Source of the DNA: an uncultured Prolixibacteraceae bacterium
GTDB lineage: Bacteria > Bacteroidota > Bacteroidia > Bacteroidales > Prolixibacteraceae
NCBI GenBank assembly: GCA_903834475.1
Contig: CAILJH010000160.1
Location: 1-64,000 of the forward strand
Reading direction: 5' to 3'
DNA length: 64,000 nt
Shown: positions 34,477 through 43,779 of the stretch, one piece after another
How the letters are laid out: each line of letters opens with the position of its first letter
Numbering within the stretch: the first letter of the stretch is position 1
Translations under genes and position numbers: made by a program
The notes under the pieces: generated by a model
Seen by the model: the letters and a program-made list of their open reading frames with translations, nothing else
Databases searched by the model: none
What the model was told of the DNA's origin: nothing

Positions 34477-35263
34477 ACGAAAAGATTAAACGGGTTTGAA
34501 GTCCGTCGTCGGATACCATGCTGCGGCTAACGGTTTTCAGATCGGTGAGTTGAGGCATCAGTGTAAAATTCACCCAAAAGCCTTGTCCTGAGTAAGAAAT
34601 GCCGGGACCAGCTTTCAACAGTGATTTCTGAAGTTCACCTTCAGCCAAAACATTTTCGTTCATTACTTCAACTCCGGCAAACCAATTTTCATTGATCCGG
34701 CAGGAGAACCCGTAGTTCAATTCCAGATTGATTTCTTTTTCAGTTTCAGTTAAGATGTGGTTTCCTTCCGGTGTAAATTTCTTTCCAAAACCCAGCTCCC
34801 CGACAAGGTTCAGGGCATGAATAAACCGACCTGTCTGTTTGTCCAGAATAATTTTTCCTTCCAAATCAGCTGTTTCAGGAGCAAGTTTATATTCAAGGTA
34901 AAACGCCGAGCCCAGCCTGTCTGCAACCGGATCGCTCAGTTTTAGCTTCCATTCATTCGAAAAACTGTACGAATTGTCTTTGGTTAAAATGTCCGTTCCG
35001 GTACTTTTGGTGATACCTTGGCTATATCCATAGTTCAGGTAGAATGCGGTTTGTAACTTACCGCCAAGGCCGACTTCGAATTCAATGCTGTGGTTCAATC
35101 CCCGGTAATAATCCTGACGACCAGTTCCCAAAGTGGTCCATACTTCAAGTTCTTTCTGACCTTTATTCAGTACATTACTTTGGTAGGTGTACGTGAAAAC
35201 ACGGTCTTGTGCTTTTGCACCCAGGGCCACGATCATAGCGGCTATAAATAGAGTTTTTCTCAT
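34466..35263 (-). CDS. Predicted outer-membrane beta-barrel protein
   Basis: The start at 35263 (MRKTLFIAAMIVALGAKAQ) gives a clean signal peptide; the longer reading from 35323 is unlikely. The 265-residue protein is made of alternating-pattern strands (for example KLQTAFYLNYGYSQG, GSAFYLEYKLAPETAD, GFWVNFTLMPQLT) and ends in LIFSYAF, with the terminal aromatic residue expected of Omp85/BAM substrates. Family not recognised. It overlaps the downstream cytochrome gene and lies 77 bp after a LuxR-type regulator gene. Confidence 0.8.
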   Translation of the reverse strand: MRKTLFIAAMIVALGAKAQDRVFTYTYQSNVLNKGQKELEVWTTLGTGRQDYYRGLNHSIEFEVGLGGKLQTAFYLNYGYSQGITKSTGTDILTKDNSYSFSNEWKLKLSDPVADRLGSAFYLEYKLAPETADLEGKIILDKQTGRFIHALNLVGELGFGKKFTPEGNHILTETEKEINLELNYGFSCRINENWFAGVEVMNENVLAEGELQKSLLKAGPGISYSGQGFWVNFTLMPQLTDLKTVSRSMVSDDGLQTRLIFSYAF

Positions 35264-35340
35264 TTGATGATTTTTTGTTCGTTTAACAGAAGCAAAAGTA
35301 CCGGAGGTACAATCATCAAACAATCCCTAAAAGTGGGGAT

Positions 35341-35943
35341 TTATATCAGATCTGCAGTATCGATGTCATTCACATCAATGATCTTTTTCAGGATGGCATA
35401 CATGGTCATTCCGGAAGCCGATTTAATCCCGGTTTTTTCTGAAATGTTCTTACGGTGTGAGATAACGGTATGGGTGCTGACAAACAGCTGGTCGGCAATT
35501 TCCTTGTTCGAAAGACCTTTGGTAATGAGTTGAAGGACTTCGGTTTCGCGTCGGGTGAGTTCGGTGTCTGTATCTCTGACCTGATTCACAGTAAATGAAT
35601 GCAGCACTTCGTTGACTTTGTAGCAAATCAGCGAAGGCGAGTCAAAAAGGTTTACCGATGGATTTGACGATACCGAATCCGGTTCTAAATTCAGGCAAAG
35701 AAACTGAGTATTACTGGCAACTGGGAGGACTTGCCGGATTAAAGCGGTGCTTTTTTCGAGTTCTTCCGAATCGGCTATCACCAGGAAATGGCCTGACAAA
35801 CCAGGGTAATCAATGATCTCGTCACCACGGTGGAGCAAAATAACTTCACTTGCCAGACTTCCTTTCAGAATTTCTGACAGGCCTGTCAGAACCACATCCG
35901 ACTGGCATATTACCATAATTGATTTATCGGGGCTGCTATTCAT
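35341..35943 (-). CDS. LuxR-family regulator with degenerate receiver domain
   Basis: A 200-residue protein. The C-terminal HTH (about 133–195) is classic LuxR/NarL: LTRRETEVLQLITKGLSNKE then IADQLFVSTHTVISHRKNI. The N-terminal 120 residues have the size of a receiver, but the usual acidic pair after strand 1 reads ICQSD, and the phospho-acceptor region (FLVIADSEELEKS) lacks the normal D-x-x-M-P context, so phosphorylation is doubtful. It overlaps the upstream hemerythrin gene by 8 bp, tying its role to that protein. Confidence 0.87.
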   Translation of the reverse strand: MNSSPDKSIMVICQSDVVLTGLSEILKGSLASEVILLHRGDEIIDYPGLSGHFLVIADSEELEKSTALIRQVLPVASNTQFLCLNLEPDSVSSNPSVNLFDSPSLICYKVNEVLHSFTVNQVRDTDTELTRRETEVLQLITKGLSNKEIADQLFVSTHTVISHRKNISEKTGIKSASGMTMYAILKKIIDVNDIDTADLI

Positions 35944-36667
35944 GGCTTTGTAAAAGCTTTTCGAGCTGTTTTACCTTTGGAAGCAGAATGTGGTCTTCGA
36001 TGCGTGAATGATTTTTCAGGTCCTTTTCAAAAAGGAAAAGGTTGGATAAAAAGGCATTGCCCCAGTTTTGATCGTAATTTGGAGGAAGGTATCTGATGAT
36101 TATATTTTTGAGGTCATCCATTTTATCGTCCATCGCCGAGTGTTCTTTTTCGAATCCTGAGATGGAATAATCCGGATATTTTTGCCTGAAATTTGGACGG
36201 GTCAGCGGATTTTCAATGACCGAATTCAGTTCAAGTATGTACGGGAACATCACCCTTTCTTCAAAATTGATATGAATAACGAACTCTTCCTTGAATTTTG
36301 CATAAAATTTACGGACCAGATCATTCTCGGCACTTTCCTCCGGATTGCCCGAAAGGAATAGTTCAATCAAACGGTCATTTTCAGGAATCAAAAAACCGAT
36401 GTAATACTGATGGGTTTTTACCAGGTAATCGATCACCATCGAAACCGGAAAATCGAGCAGCCGTTTTTCAGGAAAATAGGCTTCGTGATGAAAAACGTTG
36501 ATGGTTTCAACAAAAAAATTGAGGTCAATCATTTTTTCTTCGCAGATGTTTCGGATAGTCCGGTCACCAAAACCCAGTTTAATTCCCAAACGGTTAATTA
36601 CCGGCAAAAGCGAATGATCTTTATGGATGACCGCAGCAAGCTTGTTGTTCTCGTTAAACAATTCCAT
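35936..36667 (-). CDS. Hemerythrin-domain protein (YtfE/ScdA-like)
   Basis: A 243-residue di-iron hemerythrin-like protein. Candidate iron ligands are in VKTHQYY, VIHINFEERVMFPYI, GFEKEHSAMDDKM and NHSRIEDHILLPKV, the expected spacing of His and Glu in the four-helix bundle (from about residue 85). The N-terminal 60 residues (VIHKDHSLLPVINRLGIKLG) match the ScdA_N-type domain. YtfE/ScdA proteins repair iron-sulphur clusters or handle nitric oxide. Overlap with the LuxR-type gene suggests an O2- or NO-related switch, which is inference. Confidence 0.88.
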   Translation of the reverse strand: MELFNENNKLAAVIHKDHSLLPVINRLGIKLGFGDRTIRNICEEKMIDLNFFVETINVFHHEAYFPEKRLLDFPVSMVIDYLVKTHQYYIGFLIPENDRLIELFLSGNPEESAENDLVRKFYAKFKEEFVIHINFEERVMFPYILELNSVIENPLTRPNFRQKYPDYSISGFEKEHSAMDDKMDDLKNIIIRYLPPNYDQNWGNAFLSNLFLFEKDLKNHSRIEDHILLPKVKQLEKLLQSHE

Positions 36668-36735
36668 ATTCTGAATGAAAGGTTTGATGTTTCAGTAAAG
36701 ACAACCATTGCAATGAAAGGTTCACTGGAAAAAGG

Positions 36736-36760
36736 AAAACCCCACTTGTGGTGAGGTTTT
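36736..36760 (-). terminator. Terminator after the helicase gene
   Basis: AAAACCCCAC and GTGGTGAGGTTTT pair imperfectly with T-rich flanks, between the hemerythrin start and the helicase stop. It can serve the minus-strand helicase only if transcription passes the stop by about 45 bp. Confidence 0.6.
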
Positions 36761-36804
36761 CGTTAAAATTTTCATTTTCCTAATGACTTTCCCTTGCTTC
36801 TGAC

Positions 36805-38115
36805 TTATGGTCTTCTGCTCCAGAAAGATCTTTTTGGCTTCGGTTCGGCTTGGGCAGATGGGTGATTATTTGGCCTGACCTCGCGGTTGCCTGATGTTTC
36901 CCTTACGGCCTGACCATTGTGTTCGCGACGGATTGGTTTCCGCACTTCCTTCGCAGGTGCTTTAACCGGAGTAAAATCTGTCATCGCATAGGGATGATCT
37001 TTAACCACCGGAATTGATTGTGAAATCAGACGTTGAATATCGCGCAGGAAAGTAATTTCGGTATTATCGCAAAAAGAAAGTGCAATGCCACTTTGACCTG
37101 CACGGCCAGTCCGGCCAATGCGATGAACGTAGGTTTCAGGTATATTCGGGATTTCGAAATTTATCACATGCGTTAAATCATCAATATCGATGCCTCTGGC
37201 TGCGATATCGGTAGCAACCAAAACACGAATTTTCCCTGCTTTAAAGTCCGAAAGGGCTTTTTGACGGGCATTCTGCGATTTGTTACCGTGAATAGCCTGT
37301 GCCAGAAATCCATTTTTCTGAAGTAACATGACCACTTTGTCGGCTCCGTGTTTGGTTCGCGTAAAAATCAAAGCCGAAACAATTTCCGGATTCCGGAGGA
37401 CATGAACCAAGAGACTTCGTTTGTCGGCATAATCCACCATGTACATCCATTGCTCTACTTTTTCAGCAGTAGTTACTTCCGGAGTAATTTCCACCTTGAG
37501 CGGGTTCTTCAGGATGGTTTGCGACAATTTTACGATGTCGGCAGGCATGGTTGCCGAGAAGAAAAGTGACTGGCGTTCACGTGGTAATTCAGCAATGATG
37601 CGTTTTACATCGTGAATAAAGCCCATGTCGAGCATCCGGTCGGCTTCGTCGAGCACAAACAATTCGATGTTTCGTAAATCGATATATCCTTGATTCATCA
37701 GATCGAGCAAACGGCCTGGAGTGGCAATCAGAATATCAATTCCCTGACGCAGAGCGTCAGTCTGAGGACGTTCGCCCACACCGCCAAAAATAACGGTATG
37801 TTTCAGTCCGGCATATCGCCCGTAGGCACTAAAACTTTCGCCAATCTGGATAGCCAGTTCGCGGGTAGGAGTTACAATCAGTGATTTAATTTTGCGTTTT
37901 CCTTTGGCGGGAATGTGAGTGTCGTATAGAATCTGGATGATCGGAATGGCAAAAGCTGCCGTTTTTCCGGTTCCTGTCTGTGCACAACCAAGTAAATCTT
38001 TTCGCTGAAGTATAATGGGTATTGCTTGTTCCTGAATTGGGGTTGGTTTTTCGTAACCTTCTGTTTTTAAAGCCCTCAGGATGGGCTCAATCAAATCTAA
38101 ATTCTCAAATAACAT
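36805..38115 (-). CDS. DEAD-box ATP-dependent RNA helicase (RhlE-like)
   Basis: A 436-residue DEAD-box helicase that remodels RNA, ribosome assembly intermediates or mRNA. Motifs in order: Q-motif [13 protein letters not shown] (about 21–33), [14 protein letters not shown] (Walker A), [12 protein letters not shown] in [14 protein letters not shown] in FFSATMPAD, and [10 protein letters not shown] (motif VI). The tail after about residue 375 is basic and low-complexity (RRPI-type Arg/Lys/Asn/Pro-rich), common in RhlE. No neighbour shares its strand closely. Confidence 0.95.
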   Translation of the reverse strand: MLFENLDLIEPILRALKTEGYEKPTPIQEQAIPIILQRKDLLGCAQTGTGKTAAFAIPIIQILYDTHIPAKGKRKIKSLIVTPTRELAIQIGESFSAYGRYAGLKHTVIFGGVGERPQTDALRQGIDILIATPGRLLDLMNQGYIDLRNIELFVLDEADRMLDMGFIHDVKRIIAELPRERQSLFFSATMPADIVKLSQTILKNPLKVEITPEVTTAEKVEQWMYMVDYADKRSLLVHVLRNPEIVSALIFTRTKHGADKVVMLLQKNGFLAQAIHGNKSQNARQKALSDFKAGKIRVLVATDIAARGIDIDDLTHVINFEIPNIPETYVHRIGRTGRAGQSGIALSFCDNTEITFLRDIQRLISQSIPVVKDHPYAMTDFTPVKAPAKEVRKPIRREHNGQAVRETSGNREVRPNNHPSAQAEPKPKRSFWSRRP

Positions 38116-38504
38116 TTTTTAATTTTGAAAAGGCCTCGCAAATCAAATGGTCTTCTAATGGCCTTTGTGTTAACGACGCAAACTTAAACATAAATAAGGA
38201 AACCAATATGAACTCAGGGTTAAATTTGGTTTTTATCTGAAAAAGAAGCTGTTAGAACCGTTTTATTCAACTTTTGGCTCAACAGGCAAAGCTGCTTGCA
38301 ATCCTTTGGATGATGTTTAACCGAGTTCAGGCTGAAGGCGCTTCAAAGAAAAAGTGGAAAGGAGTTGGCAAGGATAGCCATTGTTCGATGACAAAAAAGG
38401 GGGAGAAAGTAATTTTCTTTTAGCTAATACGAAGGAAGATAGTTGAATGGTCCACAAATAGAAAATGCTCCATAAAGGAGCATTTTCATAAGAGATATTA
38501 AAAA
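38116..38504. other. Gene-poor 389-bp gap
   Basis: Between the helicase start and a small basic protein gene. No supportable ORF, tRNA-like fold or repeat family was seen. It holds the helicase promoter region and, near its right end, the hairpin at 38461–38487. The middle (about 38230–38440) is not recognisable. Confidence 0.6.
38461..38487. terminator. Perfect hairpin terminator after the 38505 gene
   Basis: GAAAATGCTCC (38461–38471) and GGAGCATTTTC (38477–38487) are perfectly complementary around ATAAA. It lies 18 bp past the stop codon of the minus-strand gene at 38505–38729. Confidence 0.85.
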
Positions 38505-38729
38505 TTATTTTTTAACCGGAGCTTTTTTTGCTTTTGCTTTTTTAGCTGGAGCAGCTGGAGCAGCAGCAGGGGCAGCAGCAGGAGCAGCTACTTTAGCATC
38601 TTTTTTAACTTCAGGGGCAGCAGCTTCTTTCTTTGCAGCAGGAGCAGCTTTCTTTGCAGCAGGAGCTTGTGCACTACCAACAACTGCTAAACTCAATACC
38701 AATGCGGAAACTAATACTAATTTTTTCAT
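38505..38729 (-). CDS. Small exported Ala/Lys-rich protein
   Basis: A 74-residue protein with a signal peptide (MKKLVLVSALVLSLAVVGSA, cleaved near AQA) and a mature part of about 53 residues made almost only of Ala, Lys and Pro (KKAAPAAKKEAAAPEVKK, then AAPAAAPAAAPAAPAKKAKA). It is highly basic and probably unstructured. A proper terminator follows, supporting a real gene. Function unknown; it could be a periplasmic polyanion- or DNA-binding tail-like protein. It lies next to a second small basic exported protein. Confidence 0.75.
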   Translation of the reverse strand: MKKLVLVSALVLSLAVVGSAQAPAAKKAAPAAKKEAAAPEVKKDAKVAAPAAAPAAAPAAPAKKAKAKKAPVKK

Positions 38730-38801
38730 GATTTTAATTTTTATTAATGTTTATTTATTTGAACAATATGTCCGTTTCTTAATGTTTCAGAATAATCCAG
38801 C

Positions 38802-39008
38802 CTATTTAGATTTCTTTGTGGCTGTAGTAGTTTTGTGTTTTTTACTATGCGCCTTCTTTGATTTTCCCGATTTCATCGTTGAAGAAGAGTTCGTTTTAGA
38901 GGCGGTTATGTTTTCCGTCTGACTTTTTGCAACAGATTGAATGGTTGCTGCACTGCCCGAAATTGTAATTGTAAGTGCCAATGCGAGTACTAAAAGAATT
39001 GTTTTCAT
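38802..39008 (-). CDS. Small exported Ser/Lys-rich protein
   Basis: A 68-residue protein with a signal peptide (MKTILLVLALALTITISGSA) and a mature part of about 45 residues rich in Ser, Lys and Thr (SGKSKKAHSKKHKTTTATKK). It resembles the 38505–38729 protein in size and charge but not sequence. It is divergent from a histidine kinase gene 152 bp away. Function unknown; the pair may be targets of the neighbouring two-component system. Confidence 0.7.
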   Translation of the reverse strand: MKTILLVLALALTITISGSAATIQSVAKSQTENITASKTNSSSTMKSGKSKKAHSKKHKTTTATKKSK

Positions 39009-39160
39009 CGTTTTGAAATTTTATGTGTTTAATTACGATTCAAATGTATGGTGAGGAAAACCAAACAGAGGTTACCGGCATGTTAACGCGATGTTAATAA
39101 AATGCCGGTCTTGATTTTATTGAATATCTTTACTCGTGTGTTAGGAAAAAGGCGCAAGTC

Positions 39161-40447
39161 ATGAAACAATTTTATTTCCGGTTCAGCAAAAAGTCCGGAC
39201 GATTGATACTTACTATTTTAGTTGTCGCATCAATGCTTGGTTTGTTGGTGATTCAGGTTGATTGGCTGAAGGAATCGATTAATATGCAGGAAGTAATTTT
39301 CAGCAAAGGTGTTAATATGGCCCTTCAACAAACCGCATTGAATATGTCAAAAGATGAGGAATTAACTGCGGCCATGCAAAACAGCATAGAAAAAGACAGT
39401 TTGATCAACTCGCAGGAGGTTTTTACTCAGAATATCATTACGCGCCTCGATTCCACAATCCGGAAGGAACTCGATTTTTATCATATTAACCTTGACTTTC
39501 ATTTTATTCTGATTAACGGAGAAGACACATTATCATTACAACCAGATTCAAAAGTTAAGAACGGTGAGTTATTTCATCAGTCATTTAAATCTCCATATCC
39601 GGATTCAAGTATTGACCTTGCCGTTCATTTTCCTGAGAGAAGTACCTTTATCCTGAGACGAATCGGAATCATGTTCGGAATTTCTGTAGTTTTAATCCTG
39701 TTCACTATGGTTTCCATTTTCCTGATTTTAGCCTACTCCCGAAGAGAACGGATGTTCGCCCAGCAAGTTAAAGACATGATCGGAAATCTGACCCATGAAT
39801 TTATTACACCAATTTCTTCCATTTCATTAGCTGGAAACATGATTCATGCACGAAGTGAACGGCTTGGCGATCAGGCAATCGGTCAGTTTGCAACTGCGAT
39901 TAAGGAGGAAAACAAGAAACTTCAGCGGCAGGTCGATCGGCTCTTGCAGTTAGCTGCGGTCGAAAACAGTGGCTTTGAATACAATAAGGCACAGGTAGAT
40001 ATCCATCAGATTATCGAAGATGCCCTGCACTCCATGTCATTTCTTCTGAATCAAAATGATGTTCAGGTTATCCGGACCTTTCAGGCCGAAAAATCGATGA
40101 TTTTGGCTGACAGTCTGCATCTGGTTGATGTCTTCGTAAATCTGATATCCAACAGCATTAAATATTCCTCCGAAAAACCTTTCATCGGGATAGAGACACG
40201 AAATCTGGAACATACCATTGAAATTATTATTACAGATAAAGGAATTGGTATTCCACATCGGGAGTTTAAACGGATTTTTGAAAAGTATTACCGGATCACA
40301 ACCGGCGATTTGCACAATACCAAAGGATTCGGAATAGGTTTGTATTACGTTAAAACAGTCATCAGAGCGCACAAAGGTACGATTACGGTGAAAAGCGAAC
40401 CGGCGAAAGGAAGTACTTTCACCATATCTTTACCTGTCTTAAGATAA
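39161..40447 (+). CDS. Sensor histidine kinase
   Basis: A 428-residue inner-membrane kinase. TM1 lies at about 14–34 (LILTILVVASMLGLLVIQVD) and TM2 at about 167–191, enclosing a periplasmic sensor of about 130 residues. HisKA has the H-box LTHEFITPISS with phospho-His212. HATPase_c shows NLISNSIKYSSE (N box), DKGIGIP (G1), FEKYYR (F box) and GFGIGLYYVK (G2). It lies 5 bp before an OmpR-type regulator gene and forms a pair with it. The signal is unknown. It resembles RprX-type kinases of Bacteroides. Confidence 0.94.
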   Translation: MKQFYFRFSKKSGRLILTILVVASMLGLLVIQVDWLKESINMQEVIFSKGVNMALQQTALNMSKDEELTAAMQNSIEKDSLINSQEVFTQNIITRLDSTIRKELDFYHINLDFHFILINGEDTLSLQPDSKVKNGELFHQSFKSPYPDSSIDLAVHFPERSTFILRRIGIMFGISVVLILFTMVSIFLILAYSRRERMFAQQVKDMIGNLTHEFITPISSISLAGNMIHARSERLGDQAIGQFATAIKEENKKLQRQVDRLLQLAAVENSGFEYNKAQVDIHQIIEDALHSMSFLLNQNDVQVIRTFQAEKSMILADSLHLVDVFVNLISNSIKYSSEKPFIGIETRNLEHTIEIIITDKGIGIPHREFKRIFEKYYRITTGDLHNTKGFGIGLYYVKTVIRAHKGTITVKSEPAKGSTFTISLPVLR

Positions 40448-40452
40448 AAATT

Positions 40453-41145
40453 ATGAATCGGATCGTAAATATTATGCTGGTTGAAGATGACCTGAACCTT
40501 GGTTTTCTTCTGGTCGAATTTCTGGAATTGAAAGGATTCTCCGTGAAATTATATCGCGACGGTCAGACCGCATTTACCGGATTTCAGAACGGACATTTCG
40601 ACTTTTGCATACTGGATGTGATGTTGCCCAAAATGGATGGATTTACCCTGGCGAAGAAGATTAAAATTCTTAATGCACAAATACCTGTGATTTTTCTGAC
40701 TGCACGTTCGCTCAAGGAAGACAAGATGAAAGGCTATGAAATTGGAGTGGATGATTACATTACCAAACCCTTTGATGAGGATGAACTGCTGTATAAGATC
40801 CATGCCATTCTGAACCGAAGCAAATTGCCAAAGTTTTCCGAAGAAAGCATTTTTCAGATCGGGCTTTTCCGGTTCGATTTTCAGAATCAGCAACTTGAAA
40901 TGGATGGGCAGAAACGCCGCCTGACCGAACGCGAAAGCTCGCTGCTTAAAATGTTGTGCCTGAACAAGAACAATGTAATACGGCGCGAACAAATACTGAC
41001 AGCCATTTGGGGCGACAACGATTATTTCGCCGGAAGAAGCCTCGATGTTTTCATCTCCAAGCTCCGGAAATATTTCAGCCCCGATCCGTCAATCAGCATC
41101 GAAAATGTTCCGAAAGTGGGATTTATTTTACAGGATAACAGCTGA
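40453..41145 (+). CDS. OmpR-family response regulator
   Basis: A 230-residue response regulator. The receiver (about 5–120) has acidic EDD near residue 10, phospho-acceptor Asp55 in CILDVMLPKMDG, Thr in FLTARS and Lys in YITKPFDEDEL. The C-terminal winged helix (about 130–228) contains RRLTERESSLLKMLCLNKNN and RSLDVFISKLRKYF. It is the cognate partner of the kinase immediately upstream and is followed by a terminator hairpin. Confidence 0.95.
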   Translation: MNRIVNIMLVEDDLNLGFLLVEFLELKGFSVKLYRDGQTAFTGFQNGHFDFCILDVMLPKMDGFTLAKKIKILNAQIPVIFLTARSLKEDKMKGYEIGVDDYITKPFDEDELLYKIHAILNRSKLPKFSEESIFQIGLFRFDFQNQQLEMDGQKRRLTERESSLLKMLCLNKNNVIRREQILTAIWGDNDYFAGRSLDVFISKLRKYFSPDPSISIENVPKVGFILQDNS

Positions 41146-41192
41146 TATTTATGAATCAGCTAAATGAAACTGGCGACATTAGCTTCAACAAA

Positions 41193-41216
41193 AAACCCGG
41201 CGATCACCGGGTTTTC
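41193..41216. terminator. Bidirectional terminator
   Basis: AAAACCCGG pairs with CCGGGTTTT around CGATCA, with A- and T-tracts on both sides, between the convergent response regulator and Gfo/Idh/MocA genes. Confidence 0.8.
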
Positions 41217-41235
41217 ATATCTTAAAATGGTCGAT

Positions 41236-42555
41236 TTAAATTTTTGGCAACACCCAAGGAGCACGGTATTGAGGAACCAGAAATTTATTGGCTTCATCGT
41301 CGTTAATGAATTTACTCATTTCAGCATCCCAGTATAAACGGCGACCAGTTCGCATGGCAATATTTCCCAAATGAGCGACACGTGCCGTGTTGGCAGCAAT
41401 TTCGATACTGGCATTCAGGTTGCGGTTACGGGTTTTCACGCCGTCAATGAAATTTGCCATGTGAAGTTCAAGTCCTTTGCCGTTCCCTTTTTGCAATTCG
41501 ACACGTTCCATCAGGTCTTTATTTTTCTTCTTTTCCGGAATGACTTCCCAGCCTTCACGGTCGACCACCAGTGTTCCGTTGTTTCCAACATAACCAACAC
41601 CATGGTTGCGTCCGTAATAACCTCCATCAATTCCTGTTCCGTGGTCCCAAAGCAGAGTGTGTCCATCAAATTCATAAAGCGCCTGCAAGGTGTCTGGAGT
41701 TTCAGCAGCATCAAATGGATAAGCCATTTTTCCTCCCATGGCCATCACCGATTTCGGAGCTTTATCTCCCATTCCGAATAAACCGTAGTCAATGATATGA
41801 ACGCCCCAGTCGGTCATCAAACCTCCTGCATAATCGTAAAACCACCTGAAATTAAAATGGAAACGGTTGGGATTGAATGGGCGTTTCTTAGCTGGTCCGA
41901 GCCAGAAATCGTAATCAACTCCTGCCGGAGCTTCGCCATCGGGTTGTACCGGCACAGGTTCCATCCATCCCTGATAGGCCCAGGTTCTCACAGTGCGAAC
42001 TTTACCAAGTTTTCCGGATTGAACAAAGTCTACAGCCGCTCTCCAATGTGGATCGCTTCGTTGCCACATACCGACCTGAACCACGGTTTTATATTTGTTG
42101 GCCGTATGTTCCATGATGTTTATTTCCTCAATGGAATTTCCCAGCGGTTTTTCGCAATAAACATCTTTTCCGGCCTGACAGGCTTCCACCATAGGCAAAC
42201 AATGCCAATGGTCCGGAGTTCCAATGATTACCACATCCACATCTTTGTTTTCGAGCAGTTTACGGTAATCGCTGTATAATTTGGGTTTAAATCCCTGCAT
42301 TTTTTCGGTGTCGGCAGCCCGTCGGTTGAGTACATTGCTGTCGACATCGCAAATAGCAACACACTCGGTGTTTTTCTGGTGCAGAAAGGCCGTTAAATCG
42401 GCAAATCCCATTCCGTTAGCACCGATCAGGCCGCAACGAAGTTTTTCGTTGGCGCCTGCACAGGCACTCATCGGAATTGGCATTGTTGCAACCAGGCTCA
42501 GACCAACTGCAGCTGTTGTTGTACTTTTCAGAAATTGTCTTCTGTTTGAACTCAT
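41236..42555 (-). CDS. Gfo/Idh/MocA-family oxidoreductase, Tat signal
   Basis: A 439-residue NAD(P)-dependent oxidoreductase. The N-terminus MSSNRRQFLKSTTTAAVGLS carries a twin-arginine motif, implying Tat export. The nucleotide loop is LRCGLIGANGMGFADL (about 39–54), and the catalytic Glu-Lys-Pro appears in VYCEKPLGNSIEEIN (about 131–145). The C-terminal domain fits sugar or keto-sugar oxidoreductases of polysaccharide-degrading Bacteroidota. It belongs to a minus-strand group with a sugar isomerase and a second family member (42648–44969). Substrate unknown. Confidence 0.9.
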   Translation of the reverse strand: MSSNRRQFLKSTTTAAVGLSLVATMPIPMSACAGANEKLRCGLIGANGMGFADLTAFLHQKNTECVAICDVDSNVLNRRAADTEKMQGFKPKLYSDYRKLLENKDVDVVIIGTPDHWHCLPMVEACQAGKDVYCEKPLGNSIEEINIMEHTANKYKTVVQVGMWQRSDPHWRAAVDFVQSGKLGKVRTVRTWAYQGWMEPVPVQPDGEAPAGVDYDFWLGPAKKRPFNPNRFHFNFRWFYDYAGGLMTDWGVHIIDYGLFGMGDKAPKSVMAMGGKMAYPFDAAETPDTLQALYEFDGHTLLWDHGTGIDGGYYGRNHGVGYVGNNGTLVVDREGWEVIPEKKKNKDLMERVELQKGNGKGLELHMANFIDGVKTRNRNLNASIEIAANTARVAHLGNIAMRTGRRLYWDAEMSKFINDDEANKFLVPQYRAPWVLPKI

Positions 42556-42577
42556 GGATTATTGGTTATTAATGTTT

Positions 42578-42636
42578 AAACGCAAAGGCACAAAGACGCT
42601 AAGAAATTATTTTTGCGCCTTTGTGCCTTAGCGTTT
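42578..42636. repeat. Imperfect inverted repeat between the isomerase and oxidoreductase genes
   Basis: AAACGCAAAGGCACAAAGACGC is followed after 14 nt by GCGCCTTTGTGCCTTAGCGTTT, an almost perfect inverted repeat. It fills most of the 92-bp gap and begins 22 bp upstream of the Tat oxidoreductase start (minus strand). It looks like a dispersed element, or a long leader hairpin. Confidence 0.8.
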
Positions 42637-42647
42637 ATTCGATTTTT

Positions 42648-43640
42648 TTATTTTTGCATGGCATCGTCGAATGCTACATCTGAAGGATCGAAATCGCTGT
42701 AACGCACAAAATCGCATGCTTCAACTGCTCCGGCTTCACGGTTCATGCCGCTGTCTTCCCATTCAACCGAAAGCGGTCCCTGGTATTTGATATCGTTCAG
42801 AGCTCGAATGATATTTTCGAAGTCGATTTTTCCCCGGCCTAAACTCCGGAAGTTCCAGTAACGTCGGTTATCACCAAAATCAGTATGACCGCCGAAAACT
42901 CCAATGTCCGTCGGATGTTCGCTCCAGTAAGCATCTTTCATGTGAACATGGAAAATACGATCGGAAAATTCATAGATGAATTTCACATAGTCAACACCCT
43001 GATATCCGAGATGACTTGGATCAAAATTGAATCCAAAGGCAGGGTGATTATTCACTGCTTTCAAAGCACGACGTGCGGTTGCAATATCAAATGCAATTTC
43101 GGTTGGATGAACCTCGAGTGCAAATTTGACGCCCATTTTCTGGTATTCGTCCAAAATAGGAATCCAACGCTTTGCAAAATCTGCAAAACCTTTGTCAATC
43201 ATTTCCTGACTGACTGCCGGAAATGAATACAGCATGTGCCATATAGAACTTCCGGTGAATCCAATTACGGTATCCAAGCCCAGCATTTTAGCTACTTTGC
43301 CGGTTTTGATCATTTCAGCGGCTGCACGCTGACGTACTCCTTCCGGATCGCCATCGCCCCAGATGTAGCCAGGCAAAATGCCCTGATGACGTTCATCAAT
43401 CCGGTCGCAAACACACTGGCCGACCAAATGCGATGAAATCGCAAAAAGTTGAAGATCATATTTGTCCAGCGTTTCTTTGCGTGCATCGCAATACGCCTGA
43501 TCGGCTTTATCAATTTCCATGTGATCGCCCCAGGTACAAAGTTCAAGGCCGTCGTAGCCAAACTCCAAAGCTTTCTCACACATTGTTTCAAAGGGAAGGT
43601 CGGCCCATTGTCCGGTAAATAAAGTTACTGGTCTGCCCAT
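42648..43640 (-). CDS. Sugar phosphate isomerase/epimerase family protein (xylose isomerase-like TIM barrel)
   Basis: A 330-residue AP_endonuc_2-type TIM barrel. [17 protein letters not shown] (about 27–43), [11 protein letters not shown] (about 182–192), [16 protein letters not shown] (about 210–225) and [13 protein letters not shown] supply the His, Glu and Asp residues of the metal site. Such enzymes isomerise or epimerise sugars, keto-sugars or inosose. It starts 171 bp downstream of a Gfo/Idh/MocA gene and 92 bp upstream of another, giving a probable carbohydrate catabolic unit. No signal peptide is present. Confidence 0.9.
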   Translation of the reverse strand: MGRPVTLFTGQWADLPFETMCEKALEFGYDGLELCTWGDHMEIDKADQAYCDARKETLDKYDLQLFAISSHLVGQCVCDRIDERHQGILPGYIWGDGDPEGVRQRAAAEMIKTGKVAKMLGLDTVIGFTGSSIWHMLYSFPAVSQEMIDKGFADFAKRWIPILDEYQKMGVKFALEVHPTEIAFDIATARRALKAVNNHPAFGFNFDPSHLGYQGVDYVKFIYEFSDRIFHVHMKDAYWSEHPTDIGVFGGHTDFGDNRRYWNFRSLGRGKIDFENIIRALNDIKYQGPLSVEWEDSGMNREAGAVEACDFVRYSDFDPSDVAFDDAMQK

Positions 43641-43659
43641 GATATTTTTGTTTTTAGAA

Positions 43660-43696
43660 GCCTCTCCCCCAACCCCTCTCCAAAAGGAGAGGGGAG
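43660..43696. repeat. Dispersed palindromic repeat, type B copy 3
   Basis: GCCTCTCCCCCAACCCC is followed by the hairpin CTCTCCAAAAGGAGAG and GGGAG. It is paired with the type A unit at 43780 across a 150-bp span, in the same arrangement as the 28-kb pair. Confidence 0.88.
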
Positions 43697-43779
43697 TCTG
43701 AAAAGGCAGTTTTATAAAACTTTGTTTATTTCAAATGTTCTGTTTTATTAACAGATGAATAAAAATCACCAGATCTGTA

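Noticed and set aside
38230-38440. Possible gene remnant in the gap after the helicase
   Set aside because: All frames are broken and no recognisable protein segment was found.
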